From Macrostomum hystrix (lineage: Eukaryota > Platyhelminthes > Macrostomidae): a DNA stretch of 64,000 bases. The position numbers were made by a program, and so were the translations under genes. The first letter of the stretch is position 1. The number at the start of each line of letters is the position of its first letter. Under the pieces are notes generated by a model, which was not told where the DNA came from, did not search any database, and worked only from the letters and a program-made list of their open reading frames with translations. Positions 49,601 to 60,700 of the stretch are shown piece by piece. The DNA is taken from contig CATNEN010000033.1 of NCBI GenBank assembly GCA_950097015.1, positions 3,208,001 to 3,272,000 of the forward strand. Direction: 5' to 3'.

Positions 49601-52600
49601 GTCGTTGCTCACAATCTTCTCCCATGGCCACTTCAGGCCCTGCTTTTCTATGAGCCTCTCGTCACTGCGGCGGCAGGCCCGTTCGTGGGCATTTAGTCCA
49701 AGTTCGACGTCTTCCTCATCTTCGTCGTCGGTAGAATCGAAGATAGCATCCGGCGGACTCTGCAGCTCTTTGAGCTGCTTGGAGCGTCTCTCCCGTTTGG
49801 TCAGTGCGTCCATGGACACGCCGATCTTCGAACCCGCAGACAAGCTCTCGGCTGTGATCACCAGAGCGGAGGTTCTCTTCAAGGCCACGAAGCTGCGAAT
49901 CTTGTCGACATCCTCGGCGAGCTTGACCAGCATTGAGCGCGCCTCCAGTTGCTGCTTGGAGTATTTCGGATCGGCCCAGGATTCGCCTGTGGACACATAG
50001 ATGCTCTGATCTCTCTCGAGAGTCTCCAGTGAGAAGTGCTCCATTCCCATCTCGTCGAATATTCGCCTAGCGGCAGACGACAGGCCAAGAAGGCTAGTGC
50101 AGCACTCGAGAAAGATCTTGAACTCCACTTGCCTCACAGTGATGTCGGAGCAGTGAGGCACGTGAATGAAATCGTCCGGGGCCAATGAGTCCGACTCGTC
50201 TTGGGCGCCTCTCGCTTGTCTCTTTCGCTTCTTGTTCTTCTTGGCCTGCTTGTTCTGCTTGTTCTGCTTCTTCATGTTGGTCATGTCCGGAGCCGTCACG
50301 TACACTCCGAACTTCCCGTTCCGCTCGCCGTTCTTCAGGCAGAAGAAGCGCTTGGGACTCTCCGTCTCTGGCTTGAATTCTCTGAGCGGAGGTGCGAAGG
50401 CCACCATGTGACACTCGACCGGCCATTCCATATTCTCATCCTGGATCAGCTGGCCATTCTTGTCGGTTGGCCAGAACAGGGCCAGCTTGCTCCAGTTCGG
50501 ATCCTTGTGCTTTGTGGACTTTTCGTTTTCGCTGTCTTCGCCCGCCTTTCTCCAGTTGCTGAAGTTCTCGAACTTGCTCATGCGGAAACCGAAGCGCTGG
50601 TGCTTCTCTAGCTGCTCTCTCAGCTTCGCATTCACGTCGTTGCGCGAGTCCATCTTCTCGCAGGCGGCTAGCATGTTGCGATAGCCCAGACTGGACTCGT
50701 GCAGTTCATTCTTAGGCCTGGTCTGCGGCTCATCGACCAGGCCGCCGAGGTAGGTGAGCACGAACCCAGGCTCCAGTTCAGAGTGGATGAATCCATCCTT
50801 GCTGAAGCTCCACCGCTGTGCAGCTGGCGGTCGATCTTCTTCCATGGGCGTGAACTGGACTAGTCTTCCTCTCATGTTGACACCCTGCAGATTCGTCTCA
50901 ATCTGTGCGTCCACCAAGGTGAGAGCCAGGTTGAAATTCTTCAACACTATCTGTCCGCTGTCATGAACAAGCCAAATCTGCGAAATGCCAGCTCGTGGCC
51001 ACACTGGCCACACGTGCTTGGCCTTGTCGTCTCCGTCGCCGGTGTTTGGAGCCTCCTTCGGTTGTCGCTGGGTGCCCACGACTGGCTCTACAAATAGGCA
51101 CAGGTGCTTCGTCTTGGAGTTCTGCACGAAGCAGCCGTCCTCTGGCACAGACTCCTCCGGCGGCTTTTCCTCTTCTGGCGACTGCCGTTCCTCCTCCTCG
51201 TTCCGCGGCTCGGGTTCTGGCAGAACCAGCCGCTCGATGCCGTCTGGCACACCCAGCTGAGCTCGCCACGTCGATTTCTCATCGATTTGCGGTATCTCGG
51301 AGCGAACGATTGCAAACCTGCGGTCGCCCTTCCTCCACTCGGTCACCTTGCTGATCTCCGCCTGCAGGCAGTAGGTGAACGGATCGATCCAGTCTTCGCC
51401 GTGGGAAATCCAGATGTTCTGTTCCTGCTCCAGCGTCATGACATCCGTGATCTCCGAGCCAGTCTTTTCAAACACCCGCCTCACAAGAATGCCCTTCGAC
51501 TTGCTGTTCTTGTGGGCTAGCAGAGAATTCGCAGATAGGCAGTCCAGAAAGCGCTGGAAAACGATCTGCCTGCGGTTCTTATCTTTCTTAAGGCCTCGCG
51601 AAGCCTCCTGAATGTTAAAGTAGGCCTTGACTGGGTTTGAGTCCTTGCCATTAATGAACACGATTACGCGGAGACCCGGGCTGCCCGACACCAGGGAGTG
51701 CTTCTCCGGCAGCTCGCGGATGTGCTTCATTGTGTACTTGCTTCCCTGGTCCTGCTCAGTCTGCGCATCCGGCTCGATTTGGTCTAGCAACTCTTGGTGC
51801 TTTCGAATGAAGTCATTGTACTGATGCAGCTTTTCACTTTCATTGTCCATTTCGTTACTGATTTCGTCATCCGACATTGAAAGAATTCTCTTGTCTTTCA
51901 GTTCTTTGTCCTTCGCAGCTGAGTCTCTATCAGACTGGTAGGCAAGCTTGAGCTGCTTTTTATACTCGCGGGAAATTGCTCTCTTCTGCTTCACAAAGCG
52001 AATCACGTCGCGGAGGTACTCAGCCACTCCCATCGGACTCAAATTCTCTCCCTTGCTGGCCCACACCGGGCCCAGAAGCGGAGTTCCGTGCGAGTTATTA
52101 AGCAGGGGATCAATCTCCGGAATGTCCGAGTTGGCAAGCTCTTTACAGTTTTTCTCAGCAACATCGCTTCCATCGATTCTCAGGATTCGCTTGATGTGCT
52201 GCCCGGAGTTGAACTTGAGAGTGCAGTTGTACATCAGTTCGTCGATGTTGTCGATGTTAGCGAGTATTTCGATTCCTCCGACTCCTTTCCCATTGGCAAA
52301 AATAAGAATTCTCCTGCGAACTTTCGCGTCGCTCAATCCTCGGGGTGTTGACATCGGCTTCGTGGTCTCTCTGTCCCTGTCATTTGGTAGATTAATGCCG
52401 TTTAAGGTCCAGTTCACATCAGCACCCGTGTTAAGTCTCTTTTCAAGAAGCTTAGCTGGGTCTTTGAAAGCGTCGCCCATTGACACATAGACTTCAGTTC
52501 CGCGAGAAATAGCAGCGCCTCTAAGCACTTCTTTGCCGGATCCTAAAAATAGTTTTCTGGCTGAACTTGGCAGACCGAGCTTTATTGTGCATTGCTCCAA

Positions 52601-53107
52601 CAACTTTTCAAAGTTTGGTGCTGATACTCTAGTACTGGTTGTTCTGTCACCATTCTTAAAAGCTGTGACCACATAAACTGTGGGAACTTGCAAGTATGCC
52701 GGAGTTTCTGACCTACTTCTTCCATCCCTTGATCTACGTCGTTGATTTGAGTTACGAGAACTTTTTTCATCTGTTTCACCGAAATCAGTGGTTGGGTTCT
52801 TTCTGCTTTCCTTTCCTTCGGTAAGTCCATTTCCAGACACAGAAATCTTATCTTTTTGCTGAGCGTCAGAAGACTTAGATCTTGCGCTGTTTTGAATACG
52901 ACCTGAATTACACGGCCTTAGACTTCGATGTGTCGCTAGGATGTTCGTATGCTTCAAGGGCAGTCTGTAAGGCGAAGGTTCACATTTTCGGACAATTGAT
53001 TGGCTGGTTGTCAGTTCTTTGATGTACTGCGAAAGGAGAAGATCGTCGACGGTACGGGTTCCCATTTGATTACATGTTCTTTTACAGCAAGTAACATAAG
53101 ATAGCAA
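46649..53107 (-). CDS. DCDC1: Doublecortin-domain protein DCDC1 homologue, uninterrupted 2152-codon frame
   Basis: Multiple doublecortin (DCX) ubiquitin-like modules, recognisable by repeated (V/I)(F/Y)xNGx...G/S...LGLxxxARxLF...SxGExF/W patterns: about residues 143-213, 265-325, 478-573, 940-1075, 1500-1565, 1940-2013 and 2074-2152. Two beta-trefoil (ricin-type) segments lie between them, one starting near residue 659 (CFVQNSKTKHLCLFVE ... IWLVHDSGQI) and one around 1200-1350 (DGFIASKENPNLVLTAAE, QRWLLNNNGSVSL). This mixture is characteristic of DCDC1, a microtubule-associated protein of dividing cells and ciliated tissues. The N-terminal DDLLLSQYIKELT segment may be a further family motif. 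The ATG at 53105-53107 is the first in frame; M15 is an alternative. No introns or arrays interrupt 6.5 kb, unlike every neighbouring gene longer than 0.3 kb. Confidence 0.9.
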   Translation of the reverse strand: MLSYVTCCKRTCNQMGTRTVDDLLLSQYIKELTTSQSIVRKCEPSPYRLPLKHTNILATHRSLRPCNSGRIQNSARSKSSDAQQKDKISVSGNGLTEGKESRKNPTTDFGETDEKSSRNSNQRRRSRDGRSRSETPAYLQVPTVYVVTAFKNGDRTTSTRVSAPNFEKLLEQCTIKLGLPSSARKLFLGSGKEVLRGAAISRGTEVYVSMGDAFKDPAKLLEKRLNTGADVNWTLNGINLPNDRDRETTKPMSTPRGLSDAKVRRRILIFANGKGVGGIEILANIDNIDELMYNCTLKFNSGQHIKRILRIDGSDVAEKNCKELANSDIPEIDPLLNNSHGTPLLGPVWASKGENLSPMGVAEYLRDVIRFVKQKRAISREYKKQLKLAYQSDRDSAAKDKELKDKRILSMSDDEISNEMDNESEKLHQYNDFIRKHQELLDQIEPDAQTEQDQGSKYTMKHIRELPEKHSLVSGSPGLRVIVFINGKDSNPVKAYFNIQEASRGLKKDKNRRQIVFQRFLDCLSANSLLAHKNSKSKGILVRRVFEKTGSEITDVMTLEQEQNIWISHGEDWIDPFTYCLQAEISKVTEWRKGDRRFAIVRSEIPQIDEKSTWRAQLGVPDGIERLVLPEPEPRNEEEERQSPEEEKPPEESVPEDGCFVQNSKTKHLCLFVEPVVGTQRQPKEAPNTGDGDDKAKHVWPVWPRAGISQIWLVHDSGQIVLKNFNLALTLVDAQIETNLQGVNMRGRLVQFTPMEEDRPPAAQRWSFSKDGFIHSELEPGFVLTYLGGLVDEPQTRPKNELHESSLGYRNMLAACEKMDSRNDVNAKLREQLEKHQRFGFRMSKFENFSNWRKAGEDSENEKSTKHKDPNWSKLALFWPTDKNGQLIQDENMEWPVECHMVAFAPPLREFKPETESPKRFFCLKNGERNGKFGVYVTAPDMTNMKKQNKQNKQAKKNKKRKRQARGAQDESDSLAPDDFIHVPHCSDITVRQVEFKIFLECCTSLLGLSSAARRIFDEMGMEHFSLETLERDQSIYVSTGESWADPKYSKQQLEARSMLVKLAEDVDKIRSFVALKRTSALVITAESLSAGSKIGVSMDALTKRERRSKQLKELQSPPDAIFDSTDDEDEEDVELGLNAHERACRRSDERLIEKQGLKWPWEKIVSNDLDQSAEDSTEQPAAAPVKKRRGNKNLSLKQFALEDGFIASKENPNLVLTAAESAGARVLEVTLEKRALDNPYQRWLLNNNGSVSLKYRPTVVLTVKLPNVKLFSVETVDIESSVLTAQPLKLHQFGRAHQLFALESDRSTIRCFATNSLDIAITSANQSGCCTYYVTADKGDRLDQPGYTVFLETRQAGSPSQRQVKACSVCVSCAKSLRGKFKLQKITPGAKTDFACAFGKSAELGLKEQGSFAVLNDRIDLAEGEDKATLKRWEEEIQVQRNKLSVKAIANRLSEAQTPRPIRVLAYRNGDGRLCKPALIAASSVQGIMDQCAAKLRISWAVRKLYLEDGTPVLDLTDLRNWCAKNAERVRKRQKEIDEGRLQPEMDEIRAEVDKTGTPRVDPPPGNSPRSPENPGRRDSLEPRLRQQYFVIGSNFTTPTAYTLTISLYSLNFLDQILPQANLNSGDTQMVVRYMLFGLPISTDPFNNEEAFEGEKREIQLKSELPILRRFFKEKFSLLKLDLVRLPEETVLATCYVPLDTLVREEHEEFVNSTKIAADYALYRKSAEKPKGERTHASMHVEISITVSIDVDVNNDDDEEADDSQEPQDATQEQQKDEGAESSPDSTENGAAGPPVAQQEAAPDLHDLCIELWASTGEAFVPLRTAHKEFREMVKQRNDLRQVLNSKDADKHILKMMQGRRLQSQEPGTFRPTTDPEHPVAVEGGWQTPKGEEVMIEREISELENKEAKIREKHSAKAQPPRRATFDFDRQLYRQSSMLRLRVFANGEDPKTAATVWAENIHQVLDTATTRLGLRKPARVLFSLDGKDVHDIGKLTRDQLLCVSAGEPFQTPGSVFEGVEIKANWGRAKRQYGASATNFHVQARGHPLVGVDPFGPPLHSSKPQVQAPPSFDTRRVRVFENGRAIGEPKSIFGDSLEALLSAATRQLNLRKPAVCFYNADGHLVIDFNEISRDDLLYASSSRKGFIRPEKA

Positions 53108-53109
53108 GC

Positions 53110-54544
53110 AAGTAAGTTTGAAGAAAAAATATTCTATGTGACTTTTTCAAACTGTTTGAAGCTTCGAAACCTCATAGTTACGCAATTGAGAAGGGTTTTG
53201 GAGTATTTTTCATCATATATGTGTTTTTTTAATAGCCTTATTTAATTTTTATCAATCGAACGATATAAGATTAAGAAATGGTATCTTTCTTTGATATAAT
53301 AGGTCATCGCGGTAATTAATCAAACCGCTTTTCGCGTTACTTTATTGTCATAAACTTGTTGGCAATGTTGCAGTTTGCTTCGCGAAATTATTTTAAAGTT
53401 TGAATCCGTTTGTGTTAACGTGCATAATACGGATACAGTTCTTCTTTACAAGTAGCATAAGAAAGTTTTGTCCATTTAAAATATTTTTAACATCGTAAAA
53501 TGTATTGGCACAGTCTAAAAATTGATGTTTTTCTTTAAAGTAAAAAGTCATGATATGTCTCAAAAGCAAGTCCTCATATAAATAGAAATAGCTAGCTAAA
53601 ATTATGTGCATATGGCTTAACATGGCTCAACATACTAGGTCTATGTTAATGTTTGGTCTATTTTAAGATTAAAATTTGTCCCTCTACAGAAAAGGGACAA
53701 GCTAAGAAATGTTTAGGGAATATAATTATGAATGACTTAGCCATCTGCTTACATGGCTTTACTAGGCCATCCCTATTCTAGGAAACCACATATAGGCCTA
53801 TATTTCCCTAAACTGGCTATTAAAGACAAAGGGAAAATCAATAATCATACTAAATTATACAATAGCTATGCTATACCTAGCTAGGGTAGTATTGAGTATG
53901 TGACAATCTTGGACTCTTTGTCCTGTAGGAGTGTAGCTATTTTTAAAGCACACTTTGAAGATTTTTGAGCCCATGTAAGATAAAAAAAATCATAGGTACA
54001 AATTTGACTTTCAAAAAATTGTGATAAAAGCATCCCTACTACGTTTATAAATCTAAAAATAGTTTTTACCTATGATTGTACAAATAATTCAAATCTCTAT
54101 TTTCAGTATAAATATGTATGTTGTGCATATTGAGTCTGTTTGAGTTAATAGGAAAACATATTAAAATATTATTCCAGCTATGAAATGGGAGTCAGAATCC
54201 AATGCAATAGAAATTTTGGTTGGTCAGACCGCCTTTTTAGTCTGTGGACTGAAGAACTGTGCAACATGCACATACTTTAGATGTTCTATGCAATAGCTCT
54301 GCTACTAGCTGTAAATCTGACCCAACTGTGTGAGGTGTTTTTATACTTTTTTTTCTATTCATAAGGTTTGAAGAGTACATATCTTTATATACAGAACTTC
54401 TCATTATACTCGTATATTTAAAGCAAGAATGAAGACATTTTAAGGCAGTATCATAATTATTTATTACATATCAAGGCAGTGTTTGTTCAAAAAAATAAAG
54501 TGGAGTCACCACCTCATAATTTTCTATCCTAACTGTAATAATTA
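53110..54544. other. AT-rich intergenic DNA between DCDC1 and ARL6IP1
   Basis: Nothing recognised. Confidence 0.55.
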
Positions 54545-54840
54545 TTAATTACTAATAATTGACCTGCCACAATTGGGTCAAAGTCAACAGCACAGCTGCA
54601 GCTATTGTGTGGCATGTCTGAAGGCTGCATGTGGCTGTTCAGTCCATGGACTGGGGAGACGCCACACTCAACCCCAGTTACCCCCAGCTAATTCTGGTAC
54701 CTGGTAAAAAATTGGGCGAACTGAAGCAATGCAGAGTTAATAGTCTTGCTAAAGGACACGAATTGTTCATGTGGAGTCGAAAATCGAACCACCGACCTTC
54801 AAATCGTAAGTCCAACGCTCAAACTACTAGGCTCCAACCC
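54545..54840 (-). mobile_element. tRNA-derived SINE, family A, copy 2, just upstream of ARL6IP1
   Basis: Shares gacctgccacaatt, acagctgcagcta, gtctgaaggctgca, actgaagcaatgcagagtta and cttgctaaaggacac with 5419-5722 in the same order and orientation. The minus-strand tRNA-like head is at the right end, with B box ggttcgattttcg degenerate. It ends 24 bases before a splice acceptor. Confidence 0.82.
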
Positions 54841-54889
54841 CCTCGATTAAATGAAATTTTACAGCCAATCGCATACACATTCTGCGCCA

Positions 54890-56059
54890 ATGGATACTGA
54901 GCAACAGCAGAAGCTGCAGAATCGCGAAACCCGCGCCACCCACCTGGCTGCGGCTCTGCAGCCCTGGCGCCAGGTGCTGGTGCGGGCCGACGCCCTGCTG
55001 CACTGGGAGCGCCCGCTGGCTCTCGGCTGCCTGCTCGCCAGCCTGACGCTAATCTTCGCCCTGCTGGCCCTGACCCGCCCGCCTCCGTTGGCCTGCCTGT
55101 CAGCCTGCTGCCTGCTAGCCGTGGCCGCCGACTTCACTGTGCCCAGCCTGCTGGCCCCCCTCCTGTTTGGCGAGGCCTGGAGCGATGCCGATCAGGTGAG
55201 CTTCTTGGGATAATACTATCAGTAGGATGAAACCCGGAAGAATCTCGAGGACAAGGGATAACAAACTGTTGAAATCCCGAGGATATGGGATAATTGCCTG
55301 TTGAAATCCCGAGGATATGGGATAATAACCTGTTGAAATCCCGAGGATATGGGATAACAAACTGTTGAAATCCCGAGGATATGGGATAATTGCCTGTTGA
55401 AATCCCGAGGATATGGGATAATAACCTGTTGAAATCCCGAGGATATGGGATAATAACCTGTTGAAATCCCGAGGATATGGGATAACAAACTGTTGAAATC
55501 CCGAGGATATGGGATAATTGCCTACTGAAATCCCAATGAATATGGGATAACAACTTTATGAAGTCCCTCAGATATTCAGCTATGAAACGCTTTTGAAATC
55601 CATATTGATGACAGCGTATTGAAATTGTAAGAACTAAAATAGCCTGTTCAGTTTCCCATGTTAAATAAAGGATTCTGACGTGTATTATTAGAATCCCAAG
55701 GTCATTTGATACAAAGCCGATTGAAATCCCATGGAAACGCGTCATTCGCCAAACTCATGTCACTCCAGAGCTGCTACACCGCCGTCTGTCGCCGCCTGTC
55801 GGCCCGTCTGGACGCCTTCCAAGCCTCCTGTCGCCGAATTGTCGCCGTCAGACGCGAGCAGCCGCGCCTCTTCGCCGTCAGCGCCGGCGGCGGTCTCCTC
55901 GGCTGCGCCATCATCGGCGCCAGCGTCAGCGGCCTCCTGCTGGCCTACACGCTGGCCCTGGCCGCCCTGCTCTGGCCCGGCCTGACCCACTACGGCCTGC
56001 TGAGCAGGGCTGCCAGGGACCTGCGCCACTGCATCGGCTGCAAGCTGGGCTCGGCCTGA
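54890..56059 (+). CDS. ARL6IP1: ARL6IP1, reticulon-like ER membrane-shaping protein
   Basis: Two exons, 54890-55195 and 55769-56059, phase 0, 198 residues (human about 203). The layout matches ARL6IP1: a short cytosolic start, two closely spaced hydrophobic hairpins (about 42-62/66-88 and 135-155/157-175) and the conserved WERPLALG, LVP-like TVPSLLAP and WPGLTHYGLLSRAARD segments. The family shapes tubular ER and interacts with ARL6 and atlastins. It lacks the lysine-rich C-terminal ER signal of vertebrate proteins. The start MDTEQQQ is chosen because a ttttacag acceptor (boundary 54864/54865) lies just upstream, excluding an earlier in-frame ATG at 54851. The intron is dominated by a 32-bp array. 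Confidence 0.92.
55250..55535. repeat. 32-bp minisatellite, about 9 copies, ARL6IP1 intron
   Basis: Core gaaatcccgaggatatggga; linkers taataacctgtt, taacaaactgtt and taattgcctgtt recur in the same order, giving a 96-bp triplet period in part. Confidence 0.95.
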
Positions 56060-56599
56060 CACGCTGCAGACTCGGTGTGAACTCAAACAATTCGAGTTCG
56101 AGTCGACAAACATGAGCGCACTTTTCACCTGAACTACTTTGCCGCCTATCCATGCAGCTTCCCTACCATTTTATGCCGCTTCTACTGTAGCAACATGCTC
56201 AGCTTGCCCTGCTAGCAATAGTATTAATCTCCTTCAATTTTAATGTCTTTTGAACAGCTGTTTCTAATAATTGCTTATAAATTACAATATAAATTTTCAT
56301 CTTTCGCCGCTTATATTTTGTTATACTCTTGCGTTTTTATTGTACGAGTAATAACCTTCCCTAACAGTTTATATTTTTCACAACATGTCAGTTTCTGTGC
56401 AAATATAATCGTTATTTAAAAAACACATTTTTAAAAATCGCGGTCGCTTTTTTAACTATTGCAGGCTTAAAATTGTTATCGACCTGTTTTCAGTCGGTTT
56501 TAACAAATTATATTTCTGATATATAATTTCTATATTTCTAATTTCTATATAATTTCAGATAGATAGAAACATTATTTCTAAAATGAAACCTACAATTAT

Positions 56600-56605
56600 A
56601 ATAAA
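56600..56605 (+). terminator. Candidate polyadenylation signal of ARL6IP1
   Basis: aataaa 541 bases after the stop in AT-rich 3' DNA; no earlier plus-strand aataaa noticed. Confidence 0.45.
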
Positions 56606-56759
56606 TTTATTCAAGGATGCTTTCATGATTTTTACTATCAAAAGAAGACTCGTTGGCATGTCACAAAACTTAAAATATGCGAGTAATTGCAGATAGTGGG
56701 ACATATTGGCAGTTTTATAGATAGATGTAGATCTCTAGATCTAGTCTTTAGCAGTAGAA

Positions 56760-57275
56760 CTACTGAATTACCAAGGGGGAATTCCCCTGACAATTATTTT
56801 TGCTACACCCGAACGGAGCAACGCAAGCACACGAAACTGAACAAAATGGGCCAACTTTTTCTGGCGCATCTTCTGAAACAAGAATCAAGTCGCCAGCTCT
56901 TCAGACCGTCGAGATATTCAACGGTTCTAGCCGAAGGTCAGAGCTGTGCGCCTCACTGCGGCCTGCCAGGCCTTCAAACTTTATCAGCATGTCACCCGAA
57001 TGTGCCTGCATCATCTCCGACTTCGGTCGTCACTGACCTTTATCTAGACTGAGCTGCTGGACCTTGAGTTTAGTTGAGTTTAGTCCAACTTCATCATCTT
57101 CATCATCAGAAAAATTCGCTCTAGGCATAGCCAGCTGGAGTCACTCTGCTGACGTCGTCGGGGTGGTGACTGATTGGTAGAACGACTAGGCGAGGTTTCT
57201 GTGGTTGAGCTTCGTCACATACTTAGTGGGAATCAAATAATTGTCATTGGGGGGATGGGGGAATTCCCCCCTTGG
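56760..57275. repeat. Inverted-repeat pair about 450 bp apart
   Basis: ttaccaagggggaattcccc ... gacaattattt at 56768-56801 matches, in reverse complement, aaataattgtca ... gggggaattccccccttggta at 57235-57279. The arms are imperfect (one has an extra ttggggggat). Could be a foldback or MITE-like element. Confidence 0.6.
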
Positions 57276-57279
57276 TATA

Positions 57280-57780
57280 AAGAAGGGCGGCAAAATGGCT
57301 TGGCAGTCCTACGTCAGAGGCCAGACATCTGGACTACTTGCAAATTTTCATTGTGAATAATTCCATAATTCGACCAGAACAAAGTTCTATTCTATTGTCT
57401 TTATTTGAAGCTATCAGGCAGTTACAAAAAATTAAGCAATTCGTTTAGCAATGCTTCCTTCCGATTCTATTCGATTGATTTTTAAAGACTAGAGAAAGTT
57501 TAGCATCTTGCAGCTGTGGGCAACCGGCATGTACATTTTGCATTAACACGTAATTTTAAATTTGTCGCGCCACATAAGTTAAACTAAACTTCCGGTGCTG
57601 GAAGATTGTGATAAAAACGTTCGAGGGCAGTATAGCGGTAATACAAATGGTTTCGCAGGACGCTCTTTGCTGTGACTGATCATACTAATATTATGACGCA
57701 ACAATATAAAAAAATTATGGTCTAACAATCTAAAATAGATCCAGTTAAATATTTTCTGCTGGCCGCTCTGAGCACGGCTG
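57280..57780. other. 3' flank of the PLA2 gene
   Basis: Contains the candidate polyadenylation signal listed next; nothing else recognised. Confidence 0.4.
57400..57405 (-). terminator. Candidate polyadenylation signal of the PLA2 gene
   Basis: Minus-strand aataaa about 380 bases past the stop at 57782-57784. Confidence 0.4.
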
Positions 57781-57781
57781 C

Positions 57782-60700
57782 TCAGCCGCGGAAGCGCAGC
57801 TCGCCGCCTGCAACCGCCCTGGCTAGATCGTCGCCGAAGAACGGCAGCCTGCGCAGCTCCGCCACCGTCTCGTTCCTGACATCCCGGCAGGGCCCAATCA
57901 GCTGGTGGCGACTAGCGCACACAGGCCTGTTCACCAGCTCGAAGCAGGGCATTCGGAGCACCTCGAAGAAGGACTGGACTGCGAACTGGGCGGTGGCCGA
58001 CATCCGGGCAGCCTGCTTCAGGCAGAAGTAGAACCTACGGGGCAGGAGAGAGCAGGGTGTCACTGCATGGCCAGAGAGAGCAGGGTGTCACTGCATGACC
58101 AGAGAGAGCAGGGTGTCACTGCATGACCAGAGAGAGCAGGGTGTCACTGCATGACCAGAGAGAGCAGGGTGTCACTGCATGACCAGAGAGAGCAGGGTGT
58201 CACTGCATGACCAGAGAGAGCAGGGTGTCACTGCATGACCAGAGAGAGAGCAGGGTGTCACTGCATGGCCAGAGAGAGCAGGGTGTCACTGCATGACCAG
58301 AGAGAGAGCAGGGTGTCACTGCATGGCCAGAGAGAGCAGGGTGTCACTGCATGACCAGAGAGAGAGCAGGGTGTCACTGCATGACCAGAGAGAGCAGGGT
58401 GTCACTGCATGACCAGAGAGAGCACGGTGTCACTGCATGACCAGAGAGAGCAGGGTGTCACTGCATGACCAGAGAGAGCAGGGTGTCACTGCATGACCAG
58501 AGAGAGAGCAGGGTGTCACTGCATGACCAGAGAGAGAGCAGGGTGTCACTGCATGACCAGAGAGAGAGCAGGGTGTCACTGCATGACCAGAGAGAGAGCA
58601 GGGTGTCACTGCATGACCAGAGAGAGAGCAGGGTGTCACTGCATGACCAGAGAGAGAGCAGGGTGTCACTGCATGACCAGAGAGAGAGCAGGGTGTCACT
58701 GCATGACCAGAGAGAGAGCAGGGTGTCACTGCATGACCAGAGAGAGAGCAGGGTGTCACTGCATGACCAGAGAGAGAGCAGGGTGTCACTGCATGACCAG
58801 AGAGAGAGCAGGGTGTCACTGCATGACCAGAGAGAGAGCAGGGTGTCACTGCATGACCAGAGAGAGAGCAGGGTGTCACTGCATGACCAGAGAGAGAGCA
58901 GGGTGTCACTGCATGACCAGAGAGAGAGCAGGGTGTCACTGCATGACCAGAGAGAGAGCAGGGTGTCACTGCATGACCAGAGAGAGAGCAGGGTGTCACT
59001 GCATGACCAGAGAGAGCAGGGTGTCACTGCATGACCAGAGAGAGCAGGGTGTCACTGCATGACCAGAGAGAGCAGGGTGTCACTGCATGACCAGAGAGAG
59101 CAGGGTGTCACTGCATGACCAGAGAGAGCAGGGTGTCACTGCATGACCAGAGAGAGCAGGGTGTCACTGCATGACCAGAGAGAGCAGGGTGTCACTGCAT
59201 GACCAGAGAGAGCAGGGTGTCACTGCATGACCAGAGAGAGCAGGGTGTCACTGCATGACCAGAGAGAGCAGGGTGTCACTGCATGACCAGAGAGAGCAGG
59301 GTGTCACTGCATGACCAGAGAGAGCAGGGTGTCACTGCATGACCAGAGAGAGCAGGGTGTCACTGCATGACCAGAGAGAGCAGGGTGTCATTGCATGACC
59401 AGAGAGAGCAGGGTGTCACTGCATGACCAGAGAGAGCAGGGTGTCACTGCATGACCAGAGAGAGCAGGGTGTCACTGCATGACCAGAGAGAGAGCAGGGT
59501 GTCACTGCATGGCCAGAGAGAGCAGGGTGTCACAGTCCGCATAACTCACCTGACATCGCAGTCACACTCTGACAAAGTGGTCAGGAAAGGATTCTTCAGT
59601 CCGTAGCGAGTCTGGAGGGCGGTGATGGAGCGCGGGCAGGTGTCGTGGTCTCGACAGCATTTGTCGGTCTCATACTCGTTGCCCAGGTTGTCATAGTGGC
59701 TGGCCACGTTTCCTGCAAAAATGATCAAACAGTTTACTGTAGAAAATGTTCGTTGTATTTAACAATTTTTTTTGCTTGAAAATCGAATACTGAACGGGTG
59801 CAGGCCGAGCACAAGAGCTACTGAACTTTTGTGCGGCAGTCTGCACAATCGCAAAAATGGAAGTTACTGCAGTTTATAACAATTTACAGTTCAGTGAGCA
59901 CCCGAAGAGCTGTGGACTAAAATTATATTATAACTGTAGCTAAAGTGTCAAATATTCATTTCGAGAAAAAAATAGCTAGAAATTAGAACGATTCACTCGC
60001 TGACTAAATAAACTCACAGCCAAGACAAATGCCTTGCCTGTCTCTGAACATAAGAATGTTTGCGCCTAGAAACACCCTTAGCTGGCTAATTAGACGGATG
60101 ACATCTGTTAGACAAGGCGTCACCTGTTATTGAGAATGCTTCACCTGTTAAAGACAAGACTTCACCTGTTAAAGACACGGCTTCACCTCTTAGACAAGGC
60201 TTCACCTGTTAGGCAAGGCTTCACATGTTAAAGTCACGGATTCACCTGTTAGACAAGACTTCACCTGTTAAAGACACGGCTTCACCTGTTCGACAAGGCT
60301 TCACCTGTTAGACAAGGCTTTATCTGTTAGACAAGGCTTCACCTGTTAAAGTCACGGCTTCACCTGTTAGACAAGGCTTCACCTGTTAGACAAGGCTTCA
60401 CCTGTTAGACAAGGCTTCACCTGTTAGACAAGGCTTCACCTGTTAGACAAGGCTTCACCTGTTAGACAAGGCTTCACCTGTTAGACAAGGCTTCACCTGT
60501 TAGACAAGGCTTCACCTGTTAAAGTCACGGCTTCACCTGTTAGACAAGGCTTCACCTGTTAGACAAGGCTTCACCTGTTAAAGTCACGGCTTCACCTGTT
60601 AGACAAGGCTTCACCTGTTAAAGTCACGGCTTCACCTGTTAGACAAGGCTTCACCTGTTAGACAAGGCTTCACCTGTTAGACAAGGCTTCACCTGTTAGA

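Noticed and set aside
56687..57052. 121-codon plus frame downstream of ARL6IP1
   Set aside because: No recognisable motif; overlaps the inverted-repeat element.
58430..59062. Four 189-codon frames on both strands
   Set aside because: Satellite in PLA2 intron 2; a 30-bp period keeps frames open.
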